Assembly (NCBI RefSeq): GCF_022440845.1
Contig: NZ_JAKNTO010000001.1
Span: forward strand, 1,674,001-1,738,000
DNA length: 64,000 nucleotides
Origin: Ruminococcus sp. OA3
Lineage (GTDB): Bacteria > Bacillota > Clostridia > Lachnospirales > Lachnospiraceae
Direction: 5' to 3'
Shown: in pieces, positions 50,133-58,500 of the stretch
How the letters are laid out: each line of letters opens with the position of its first letter
How positions within the stretch are numbered: position 1 is the stretch's first letter
The notes under the pieces: generated by a model
What the model was told of the DNA's origin: nothing
The model's database searches: none
Seen by the model: only the letters and a program-made list of their open reading frames with translations
Position numbers and translations under genes: made by a program

Positions 50133-50375
50133 ATGAAAACGGTATATTATTGGATCAGTGATCTTCACATAATTGGGAGACTAAAAGATTTCATTCCGTA
50201 CCTTTACCAAAAGGATACGGGCTGGGTTGTTGATCAGGAGCATATATTGATGGATCGGGTTATGGGATATGAGAAATCTGAGCCATCGATATATGGGATC
50301 GGCAGTACAGATATGATGGAGCGAGTGAAAGAAATCAGCGAAGAAGAAGCCATGCAGTTTATAAGTAATATGTGA
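50133..50375 (+). CDS. Small protein of unknown function (80 aa)
   Basis: ATG directly follows the previous TAA. The product (MKTVYYWISDLHIIGRLKDF ... DMMERVKEISEEEAMQFISNM) has a mixed alpha-beta character. A strong terminator starts at its stop codon, so this gene and the preceding one end a transcript after the MuF gene. Confidence 0.68.
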   Translation: MKTVYYWISDLHIIGRLKDFIPYLYQKDTGWVVDQEHILMDRVMGYEKSEPSIYGIGSTDMMERVKEISEEEAMQFISNM

Positions 50376-50411
50376 TACCACCAGTCAGTAAAATGACCGG
50401 TGGTATTTTGT
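50375..50411 (+). terminator. Terminator inside the late region
   Basis: ATACCACC pairs with GGTGGTAT, inner GTCA with TGAC, then TTTTG. A terminator here is unusual within a late operon and separates the small genes after MuF from the scaffold/capsid genes. Confidence 0.75.
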
Positions 50412-50433
50412 TGGTCGGAAGGGAGAAAAAGAT

Positions 50434-50607
50434 ATGTATCAAATATTCTACGCGTGTTTAACCATCACTTGGATACTTGATATCTTAGATCTGCCGTTTA
50501 TGGATTTTATGGATACCACGATTCCCGTAAACACGCTTGCATGGATTTTGATATGGTATCTGATACCAAGGTGCAAACATGATGGAGGTGAGGAGCATGA
50601 AAGTTAA
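50434..50607 (+). CDS. Small membrane protein (57 aa)
   Basis: ATG 50434 with GGAAGGGAG upstream. MYQIFYACLTITWILDILDL and VNTLAWILIWYLIP give two hydrophobic segments, followed by a charged end. It is too short for a holin call; unknown function. Its end overlaps the next gene. Confidence 0.6.
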   Translation: MYQIFYACLTITWILDILDLPFMDFMDTTIPVNTLAWILIWYLIPRCKHDGGEEHES

Positions 50608-50752
50608 AGTGATCCAGCGGTTTAATGACCGTGTCACAAAGGAGCGGCGCGAGGCCGGCCAGATTTATGAGTATCCTGCAGAGCGGGCAAAGGAGCTGGA
50701 ACAGGCAGGGTATGTGAAGCAGATGGTAAAACCGGAACAGGAAAATAAGTAA
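50597..50752 (+). CDS. Small phage protein (51 aa)
   Basis: ATG 50597 with GGAGGTGAGGAG directly upstream. MKVKVIQRFNDRVTKERREA and YVKQMVKPEQENK resemble small head-region proteins of unknown role found before scaffold genes in many Firmicute phages. Confidence 0.65.
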   Translation: MKVKVIQRFNDRVTKERREAGQIYEYPAERAKELEQAGYVKQMVKPEQENK

Positions 50753-50764
50753 CATCGTAATTGG

Positions 50765-50860
50765 CAGCCGGAGAGGCTGTTATTTTTATGCCTTTTAATG
50801 GCAGGCGTAAAAGAACCATGAACCTGTAACGAATGGCCCGGGCGCAAATGCGAATAGGCT
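50765..50860 (+). other. Structured leader before the scaffold gene
   Basis: CAGCC-GGAGA-GGCTG followed by TTATTTTT (50765-50788) looks like a weak terminator. A second imperfect pairing (GGCCCGGGC region with GGCTGGGC) stands just before the scaffold ribosome site. It could tune expression of scaffold and capsid. Confidence 0.35.
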
Positions 50861-50882
50861 GGGCGGAAAGGATAGAAGAAAG

Positions 50883-51527
50883 ATGAGAAAAAAATATTTG
50901 AATGGTAACTGTAAAATCCCAATGAACCTGCAGGTATTTGCAGAAGATGGAGACGGTGCTGGGGCAGATGACGGCAATGGCGGCGGATCCGGAGACGATG
51001 GAGGAGATGGGGATGATGGCGCGGGAGACAACAACCCTCCATCATTCGATGATTTTTTGAAGGATACCAGTCATCAGGCAGAGTTTGACCGCCGGGTACA
51101 AAAAGCAATCGATACAGCAGTCAACAATGCACAGCAGAAATGGCAGGCACTCACGGATGATAAGCTGTCTGAAGCGGAAAAGCTGGCAAAGATGACGAAA
51201 GAGGAAAAAGCCAATTATCTCCATCAGAAAAAGGAGCGGGAACTTGCCGCCAGAGAGTCAGAGATTATGAAAAAGGAATTGATGGCGGAGGCAAAGAACA
51301 CGCTTGCAACAAAGAAAATCCCAAGTGAACTTGCAGAAGTGTTAAATTACACCGATGCGGATTCCTGCAGCAAGTCTATTGCGGTTGTTGAAAAAGCATT
51401 TCAGAAAGCCGTGGAGGATGCAGTACAGGACAGGCTGAAAGGCGGCACTCCGCCAAAGAAAGCGCCGGAAGGTGATGAGAAAGCGCTTGAGACGCAAGTC
51501 GAAAATATCATGATGGGAAGACAGTAA
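50883..51527 (+). CDS. Capsid scaffolding protein (DUF4355 type)
   Basis: 214 aa. A Gly/Asp-rich acidic stretch (about residues 20-50) is followed by a long coiled coil (SEAEKLAKMTKEEKANYLHQKKERELAARESEIMKKELM) and a short basic end. This layout and its place directly before the major capsid gene are those of SPP1-type scaffolds. AAAGGAT precedes the ATG. Confidence 0.88.
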   Translation: MRKKYLNGNCKIPMNLQVFAEDGDGAGADDGNGGGSGDDGGDGDDGAGDNNPPSFDDFLKDTSHQAEFDRRVQKAIDTAVNNAQQKWQALTDDKLSEAEKLAKMTKEEKANYLHQKKERELAARESEIMKKELMAEAKNTLATKKIPSELAEVLNYTDADSCSKSIAVVEKAFQKAVEDAVQDRLKGGTPPKKAPEGDEKALETQVENIMMGRQ

Positions 51528-51546
51528 GAAAGGAAAGGTGAAATAA

Positions 51547-52482
51547 ATGCCAATTAATACATTAGCAACAGCAACATTATTTCAGAATACGTTGGACAAG
51601 GTGGCACTCCAGGAGGCAGTGACCGGCTGGATGGATGCCAACGCCGGACAGGTGATCTATAACGGCGGTGCAGAGGTAAAGATTCCGAAAATGTCTGTAC
51701 AGGGGCTTGGAGATTATGACCGTGATAACGGATATCAGCAGGGCGGCGTAACACTGGAATACGAGACACGGAGGATGACGCAGGACCGTGGCCGGAAGTT
51801 CCAGCTGGATCCGGTTGATATTGATGAAAACAACTTTGTCACAACGGCTGCCTCTGTGATGGGAGAGTTTCAGAGAATGCATGTGGTACCGGAGATCGAT
51901 GCTTACCGTATCTCTAAGATCGCGTCAGAAACTATCACGGCAAATAAAGCAGGCATGATTACATACGGATATACGCCGGGAGCCACCGGGACTTCTGCGT
52001 TAAGGAAGATGAAAGAGGGTATCAAGGCAGTCAGAGAGATGGGATATAATGGTCCACTTGTATGCCACGCTACGCCGGACTTCATTATGGAATTGGAACT
52101 GGAACTGGCAGGGAAAATCCAGAATACCACATTTTCCAAAGGCGGGATTGATACTGCAGTACCGGCAGTAGACCGGGTGCCGCTTATCTCTACAGATTCC
52201 AACCGCATGTATACCGCAATCACAATCCGCGATGGAAAAACAGAAGGACAGGAGGAAGGCGGATACATCAAAGGGACGACTGCTAAGGATATTAATTTCC
52301 TGATCATGCCGCGGACCACACCGATTGCGATTACAAAACAGGATATTATGCGTATCTTTGATCCGACAATCAACCAGAAACTGAATGCATGGCAGATGGA
52401 TTACCGGAGATTCCATGATATCTGGGTACTGGATAATAAGTTGAATTCTGTTTATCTGAGTATCAAGGATGCAGCGGAATAG
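51547..52482 (+). CDS. Major capsid protein
   Basis: 311 aa, GAAAGGTGA upstream. ITYLATATLFQNTLDKVALQE-type start, GLGDYDRDNGYQQGGVTLEYETRRMTQDRGRKFQLDPVDIDENNF (HK97-fold E-loop region) and KLNAWQMDYRRFHDIWVLDNK near the end mark the SPP1/phage coat family with an HK97 fold. It forms the shell around the scaffold. Confidence 0.93.
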   Translation: MPINTLATATLFQNTLDKVALQEAVTGWMDANAGQVIYNGGAEVKIPKMSVQGLGDYDRDNGYQQGGVTLEYETRRMTQDRGRKFQLDPVDIDENNFVTTAASVMGEFQRMHVVPEIDAYRISKIASETITANKAGMITYGYTPGATGTSALRKMKEGIKAVREMGYNGPLVCHATPDFIMELELELAGKIQNTTFSKGGIDTAVPAVDRVPLISTDSNRMYTAITIRDGKTEGQEEGGYIKGTTAKDINFLIMPRTTPIAITKQDIMRIFDPTINQKLNAWQMDYRRFHDIWVLDNKLNSVYLSIKDAAE

Positions 52483-52495
52483 GGGGGCGTGTTCA

Positions 52496-52729
52496 ATGAG
52501 ACTGATCAAAGGAAATGTGGAGCGCGTAGTTTCTACAGAGGGCGCGGCTGCAAAGCTGCTCAGTGATGGTTTTCGTTTATTGCAGGCCGAGACGGTAGAA
52601 GAAGTGGAGCAGTCGAAAGATTTAGCGGATTTTAAAGTTGATGAGCTGAAGGCACTGGCAAAAGAAAAGGGAATTGCAGGATGTGAATCTCTGACCAAAA
52701 AAGAACTTTTGGAAGTGTTAAAAGAGTAG
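52496..52729 (+). CDS. Head-region protein with HeH/SAP-like C-terminus
   Basis: 77 aa from ATG 52496 (AGGGGGG upstream). MRLIKGNVERVVSTEGAAAKLLSDGF is the usual start of small capsid-adjacent proteins, and DFKVDELKALAKEKGIAGCESLTKKELLEVLK a HeH/LEM-like helical unit that may bind DNA. Confidence 0.8.
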   Translation: MRLIKGNVERVVSTEGAAAKLLSDGFRLLQAETVEEVEQSKDLADFKVDELKALAKEKGIAGCESLTKKELLEVLKE

Positions 52730-52737
52730 GTGGCCTT

Positions 52738-53061
52738 ATGAGTAGGGAGAAAGATATTGAAAAACTGCAGCTGCTGACAGGGGAGAGAGACGATGAATTG
52801 CTCTCTCTTTTACTGGACGACGCAGAGGAATATGTTCTTGCTTATACAAACCGGACGCAGCTTGTTGCAGGGCTTGAAAAAACTGTCCGTGATCTGGCGG
52901 TGATCGCCTTGAACCGGATGGGAACGGAAGGAGAATCTGGACGTTCAGAAGCCGGGGAGAGCTACAGCTTTGACAGTGCCCCGAAGCATATTTATGACAC
53001 GTTGAACAGGTATCGGTTAGTGAGGTGTGGCGGCCATGCGCATGAAAAGAAGCAGGATTAA
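52738..53061 (+). CDS. Head-tail connector protein (gp15-like)
   Basis: 107 aa. The helical pattern DIEKLQLLTGERDDELLSLLLDDAEEYVLAYTNR and VRDLAVIALNRMGTEGESGRSEAGESYSF is typical of the gp6/gp15-like head completion family. It forms a ring under the portal. Confidence 0.88.
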   Translation: MSREKDIEKLQLLTGERDDELLSLLLDDAEEYVLAYTNRTQLVAGLEKTVRDLAVIALNRMGTEGESGRSEAGESYSFDSAPKHIYDTLNRYRLVRCGGHAHEKKQD

Positions 53062-53410
53062 GACGTATTACCTGAAAAAACACCGGACAGAGAAAAACCC
53101 GGAATGCAGCACTGTGACCGTGTATGGTGATCCTGCTGCATTCCGCGGTGAGGTCTGGCCAGCAGGGGGGAAAGTGCAGGCAGAGCTGTACGGTGAGCGG
53201 TTGTCTTATATCCGGAATGTGAAGGTGGAAGGGAACTATACGATCCAACCTGATCAGGACGGGGTGCTGCATTATGTTTTTTCGGATGGGCTTGAGGTTG
53301 TGGAGTCCCACGGCCTGTGCCTGTATGTTGGGAAAGAGGCGGATCCGGATTATAAGATCATCGCGATCAAGCCCTATAAGCCGCTGCGATTGGAGGCGGA
53401 AAAGTTATGA
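53036..53410 (+). CDS. Head closure protein
   Basis: 124 aa from ATG 53036 (GAGGTGTGG upstream), overlapping the previous gene. The beta-rich pattern (ECSTVTVYGDPAAFRGEVWPAGGKVQAELYGERLSYIRNVKVEG ... YKIIAIKPYKPLRLEAEKL) and position match SPP1 gp16-type head stoppers. Confidence 0.8.
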   Translation: MRMKRSRIKTYYLKKHRTEKNPECSTVTVYGDPAAFRGEVWPAGGKVQAELYGERLSYIRNVKVEGNYTIQPDQDGVLHYVFSDGLEVVESHGLCLYVGKEADPDYKIIAIKPYKPLRLEAEKL

Positions 53411-53910
53411 TCATCGGTCAGAAGGAGCTGGAAGCAAGACTGGACAAGTTGTCAAAAGCCGATCTGCGAAAGGGTGTTGGACAGTCGATCGCAAAAGTAA
53501 GAAGCGCGGCTAAAGAAGCGTGTAAAAGCAATACCGGAGAGTTAAGAAACAGCATTTTTGTATCCGTAGAAACAAGAGAAGAATCTGTTGTGGGAACCTG
53601 TTATACCAATAAAGCTTATGCTCCTTACGTAGAATTCGGTACTGGCCCTGTTGGACAGGACAACCACATAGGAATCTCACCGGATGTTGCGGTTACATAC
53701 AGTCAAAAAGGATGGATGATCCCTGGTAATGCGATGGATCGTGATTACGCAGAGTCAAAAGGTCTTGGCGTTGTGGAAGGAAAAGATGGGGAAGTAATCG
53801 GCTATCTTACCAATGGGTCACCAGCCCGTCCGTTCATGTATCCCGCGCTGAAAAACAACGAAGATGAAATCGTCAATATCATAGCCGATGCAGTAAGGAG
53901 GCAGTTATGA
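53407..53910 (+). CDS. HK97 gp10 family tail-completion protein
   Basis: 167 aa overlapping its neighbours by 4 nt on both sides. LDKLSKADLRKGVGQSIAKVRSAAKEAC, TNKAYAPYVEFGTGPVG and GSPARPFMYPALKNNEDEIV are the signature segments of the HK97 gp10/minor capsid family. Confidence 0.92.
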   Translation: MIIGQKELEARLDKLSKADLRKGVGQSIAKVRSAAKEACKSNTGELRNSIFVSVETREESVVGTCYTNKAYAPYVEFGTGPVGQDNHIGISPDVAVTYSQKGWMIPGNAMDRDYAESKGLGVVEGKDGEVIGYLTNGSPARPFMYPALKNNEDEIVNIIADAVRRQL

Positions 53911-54266
53911 AAAATGTAAAAGATCAGGTGGCTGATGCGCTCTGTACAGTCACAGATAACGTGTCAGATGCCTATCCGTCCGACTGGGCGCACTTTCCCG
54001 CAATTCAGTATACAGAGGAAGACAACTCTGTGTATGAACGGAGCTGTAACAAGGAGGATAAGGCAAAAGTGCGGTATCGGGTGGATATCTGGCATAATGA
54101 ATCCACGTCAGCGTCTGCGCTTGCAGTGGATGACGCGGTGGCGGCACTGGGGCTTGTCCGGACGATGTGTCAGGATGTGCCGGATCCGTCCGGGCTGAAA
54201 CATAAAGTCATGCGATATGAAGGGATCATTGATATGGTTTCTGACATCGTGTATTGGAATAATTAA
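53907..54266 (+). CDS. Tail-completion protein (gp17-like)
   Basis: 119 aa. FPAIQYTEEDNSVYERSCNKEDKAKVRYRVDIWHN and the position between gp10-like and tail tube genes match the SPP1 gp17/HK97 tail terminator family. It caps the tail tube at the head end. Confidence 0.8.
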   Translation: MKNVKDQVADALCTVTDNVSDAYPSDWAHFPAIQYTEEDNSVYERSCNKEDKAKVRYRVDIWHNESTSASALAVDDAVAALGLVRTMCQDVPDPSGLKHKVMRYEGIIDMVSDIVYWNN

Positions 54267-54289
54267 AAGAAAAGAAAGGATGATGAACG

Positions 54290-54700
54290 ATGTTAGCAAA
54301 TGGTGCAACGTTAGGATTTAAGAAAAAGGGTGGAGAATCCTATACGGACCTTCCCGGGTTGAAAGAGATTCCGGATGTCGGTGTAGAACCCGAAAAAGCG
54401 GACAATACCTGTTTGACAGATCCACATAAAAAAAACGAGGCTGGAATCGGGGAACTCCCGGATATGGTCTACAAGTTCAAGTATGATAATACAGCAGCGA
54501 GTTCTCCTTATCGAGTAATGAGGAAAGCACAGGAGGATGGGGAGCTGCTGTCCTTCCAGGAGAAGCTTATGGACGGAACCACGACGGAATATGACGCACA
54601 GGTCGGCGTGAAGCGTACTGGTGGAGGTGTCAATGGTGTGATTGATTTTGAACTGACCATGTTCGTACAGAGCGATATTGTAATCACGGATCCAGCGTAA
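54290..54700 (+). CDS. Major tail tube protein
   Basis: 136 aa. NGATLGFKKKGGESYTDLPGLKEIPDVGVEPEKADNTCLTD is the start of short siphovirus tail tube proteins in Clostridia; the rest is beta-rich. The gene stands between the tail terminator and tail chaperone genes. Confidence 0.85.
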   Translation: MLANGATLGFKKKGGESYTDLPGLKEIPDVGVEPEKADNTCLTDPHKKNEAGIGELPDMVYKFKYDNTAASSPYRVMRKAQEDGELLSFQEKLMDGTTTEYDAQVGVKRTGGGVNGVIDFELTMFVQSDIVITDPA

Positions 54701-54711
54701 GGAGGTAACAT

Positions 54712-55164
54712 ATGGGAACATTTGATGGATTGAACGGATTGGATGAAGAAATCGGGGCAGAAGAGGAGACGAAAGTCGTTACGATTCCCGAACAGAAAAA
54801 ACGCAGGCCGTTCCACTATTGGACGGTGGGCGGCAAAGAACACAGACTGAAGCTTACAGCAGCTATGATCTCGAAACTGGAAGGTAAGTACCGTACAAAT
54901 GTCCTGAACCTGATTTCAGATGACGGATTACCACCCCTGTCGGTTATGCTGACCATTATTCAGGCAGCAATCACTCCGTGGGAACATGGCATTTCTTACG
55001 CGGATGTACAGCGGATCTATGATGCCTGGTGTGACGAGGGCGGTAATCAGATCGACCTGTTGTCGGATGTGATCATGCCGACGCTTACGGTGTCCGGTTT
55101 TTTTACCGAGAGCCAGGAACGGTCGATCGCGGAGAGCCTGAAGAATACGGAAGAGCTTCTGTAG
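54712..55164 (+). CDS. Tail assembly chaperone, gpG-like
   Basis: 150 aa. It stands between tail tube and tape measure genes. The middle (HRLKLTAAMISKLEGKYRTNVLNLISDDGLPPLSVMLTIIQAAI) resembles the phage tail chaperone family. A slippery TTTTTTT at 55098-55104 near its end allows a -1 shift into the downstream frame to give a longer gpGT product. Confidence 0.88.
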   Translation: MGTFDGLNGLDEEIGAEEETKVVTIPEQKKRRPFHYWTVGGKEHRLKLTAAMISKLEGKYRTNVLNLISDDGLPPLSVMLTIIQAAITPWEHGISYADVQRIYDAWCDEGGNQIDLLSDVIMPTLTVSGFFTESQERSIAESLKNTEELL

Positions 55165-55529
55165 CACTGGTTTCTGATATCCTGGATGAACTGTATCCTT
55201 ATGCACTGGAGGCTGGCGTAACGGTATCTAGTTTCTGGGGTCTGTCCCTGATGGAGATCTACGATACCGTTGCGGCTTATAACCGCAAGGCAGAACGGGA
55301 ATTTAAGCAAAAAGTAAAACAGAACTTTCTGCTTGCGGAAGTAATCGTAGCTGATCTGGGCTTGTCGCTCGATAAGAAACCGGCTCTTCAGCCGTGGGAT
55401 TATTACCCCAGCATGTTCCAGGCAGAACGGGATCAGCATGAGAAATTAAGACAGATGGAAGAAATGGAACAGTATAAGGAACGCCGGCGCCAGTATGCCG
55501 GTGCATTAAACGCACAGAGACGGGGATAA
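55104..55529 (+). CDS. gpT-like part of the tail chaperone, reached by -1 frameshift
   Basis: In the gpG frame the end reads GGT TTT TTT ACC. A -1 slip on T TTT TTT (55098-55104) continues FYREPGTVDRGEPEEYG, then VSDILDELYPYALEAG and SFWGLSLMEIYDTVAAYNRKAE, with no stop to 55529. The fused protein would be about 272 aa. An isolated start at ATG 55251 would omit the conserved GLSLMEI part and has no good ribosome site, so frameshifting is the better reading. gpGT binds the tape measure during tail assembly. Confidence 0.8.
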   Translation, partial: YREPGTVDRGEPEEYGRASVALVSDILDELYPYALEAGVTVSSFWGLSLMEIYDTVAAYNRKAEREFKQKVKQNFLLAEVIVADLGLSLDKKPALQPWDYYPSMFQAERDQHEKLRQMEEMEQYKERRRQYAGALNAQRRG

Positions 55530-55562
55530 TCCTGTCTTTTTTGCGCGGGAAGGAGGTGACAT

Positions 55563-58500
55563 ATGGGAAAAGAACTGGAACGCCTGGAGGTTGTCATTGA
55601 GGCAAATCCTTCAAAACTCAAGCAAGGGGCGGAAAGCTCCAGGAAAAGCATCAAAGATATGGTATCCTCTATCAACCAGGCTATCGAAAAAATTAAAAGC
55701 CCGGTTAAAAAGATCATGGAAAATTCTCCGGAACTGACAAATATGAAAAACCTGATTGGCAGGGTATTTTCTGATCTGAAAGACGGGACCATTACTTCCG
55801 GCATTGCGGATGGCATCAAAGCCTATGTAAAAGAAGCACAGCTGGCTGCAGGCATTAAAGTGTACTCAGATGATTATCTGCAGCTGGAAAAGGATATCGA
55901 AGCGGCGGAGAACGCACTTGAGAAACTGGAAGCAAAAAAGGCAGCAATGACCGATTCTGAAATCCGTGAAGAATCAGCAGAGTACCGGGAGCTTGCGAAG
56001 TGTATCGCAACGGCGCAGAACCGCCTGAACGGGCTGGTCGCACGTCAGGATAAGATGAATGCCAATGGGGTCAGCCACAACAGTAAGAGCTGGAAGAACC
56101 TGCAGTACGATATGGAAGAAGCAAAGCGGACGCTTGCTGCCTATCAGGACGATGCGGACAACATGCGTGCAGACGGCAGTATGTATCAGCATACGAAGGC
56201 ATGGAACGATGTAACGAATGCAATTGATCGCACCAGGAGCACCTTGAGGTCCTATCAGGCACAAAAAGCCAGCATGGCAGCCTCTGGTGCTGATACGGCA
56301 TATACGAACCCGGGAAAACTGAGTTCTGGGAGCGGGCTGCAAAGTGCGGGTGCATCAATCACCTATCTGCCGACGAAGCTAAAAGAGATTCAGGGACGCG
56401 TAAACGAAACCATTAAGAGAATCCCGGTTATTGGCAGGGTTGCAAAAAATGCAGCCTATGTTGGGTCCAAAGCTTTTAACGGCATGAAGGCAGTATTTCA
56501 GAAAGTATCACCGGCAATACGTAAAGTAGCGGGTGTTTTCGGATCCCTCATACAAAAATTTAAAAGCGGCATTCCCCTTCTGAACCGAACAAAAAGTTCG
56601 ATGAATGGACTGGGTGGACAGTCCCGGGGGCTTGGCAGTATCTTCCGGACACTGGGGATGACGGCGAAATTTATGTTCGCCAGCTTTGTGCTGCGCGGAG
56701 CAATGAACGGGGCAAAGGAAGGTTTCCAGAACCTTGCGCAATACAGTGGGCAGACGAATGCAAGCCTCTCTATGCTAATGTCATCCCTGACGCAGCTTAA
56801 GAATGCGCTTGCTGCAGCTTTTGCGCCGATCCTGAATGTTGTCGCGCCGATTCTGGATGCATTTATTCAGAAGATCATCTCTGTTGTCAATGTATTTGGC
56901 CAGTTGATGTCATCCCTGACCGGACAGGGCAGTTATGTAAAGGCCAGAAAGGTCAATCAGGATTACGCGGCCAGCATTGCGGACACATCCTCCAATATGG
57001 ATGATTCGGTCAAGAGCACCGAAAAGGCTGCAAAAGAGAATGAGAAGTACCAGAAGACAGTCATGGGCTTTGACCAGCTCAATAAAATGGATGACCATTC
57101 GGGCGGTGACAGCAGTTCTCCAACCACGACCGGAATACCAGATAGCGGTGGGTTATCCCCTGCGGATATGTTTGAGATGGTGCCAGTGGAGAATAAGGTC
57201 AAAGGGCTTGCCGATAAGATCAAGGAAGCCTGGAAAAATGCGGACTTTACAGAGCTCGGCTCCATGCTGGGTAATAAACTCAATGCTGCGCTGGAGAGTA
57301 TCCCCTGGGATAAGATCAAGAACACCTGTAATAAGATTGCCAAGAGTGTTGCAACGTTCTTAAATGGTTTTATTGAAACCACAGATTGGGGGCTGGTAGG
57401 CAGGACCCTTACAGAAGGTGTCAACACAGCCTTTGAAATGGTCAATACCTTCGCAACGAATTTTCACTGGGACAGCTTGGGGAAAGCTGCCGGTGATGGT
57501 ATTAATGGTGCTCTTGGCAATCTCGACTGGGAGCTGATCCGCGGGACGGTACGAAATGTTGTTTCCGGCATTACGGAGACGCTGAATACATTTCTGACAA
57601 CTGTTGACTGGAATCTTGTCGGTGTATCCTTCGGACAGGGCATCAATACGCTGATTGATATCGGTTATACTTTTGTCACGACGTTTGACTGGGCAAAATT
57701 TGGTCTTGCAATCGCGGAAAGCATTAACGGTGCGATCAGCACGATTGACTGGGCGAAAGCGGCACAAACGGCCTCAGGAGCGATTAAAGGGATTTTAGAT
57801 GCATTTATAACAGCACTTGAAAATGTCGACTGGAAACAGTTGGGAGAAAAAGTAAAAGAATTTCTTGTTAACGTGGACTGGGCTGGAATCATCAGTCGCA
57901 TCTGCCAGCTGATCGGTGCAGCAGCAGGAGGCTTGGCGTCATTTATTGGAGGACTTCTTGGCGATGCGGTAAAAGGAGCAGTGGCTCATTTCCAGCAAAA
58001 TGTGCAGGAGTGCGGCGGGAGCGTTATACTTGGTATCCTAAAAGGTATTGTAGATGCGCTTGTCGGAATCGGGGAATGGGTATATAACAATATCTTTAAA
58101 CCAATCATTGATGGATTTAAGAATGCTTTTGGTATTCACAGTCCTTCAACAGTTATGGCAGAGCAGGGCGGTAATATCATTTCTGGTCTGCTCGGTGGAA
58201 TCACAGGTGCGATCGGAAGTGTGATCACTTGGTTTACGCAACTTCCAGGTAAGATCAAGGAAGCGCTTGGAAACGCAAAAGACTGGCTGGTACAAAAAGG
58301 TAAGGATGCGATTGACGGGCTGAAAAATGGTTGGAATGCGGTCAAAGAAAGTAAACTGGGTCAGACAGTTTCTAAGATCGGATCCTTTGTGAAGCAGAAA
58401 GCCGGCGATGCAAAAAACTGGATCAAAGAAAAGGGCTCCAATGCCATTGAAGGCTTGAAGAATGGATGGGAGTCCGTGAAAAGCGGATCCTTCCTGAACA

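Noticed and set aside
55251-55529. Independent 92-aa gene after gpG
   Set aside because: The open -1 frame from the T7 slippery site and the lack of a ribosome site favour the frameshift product.
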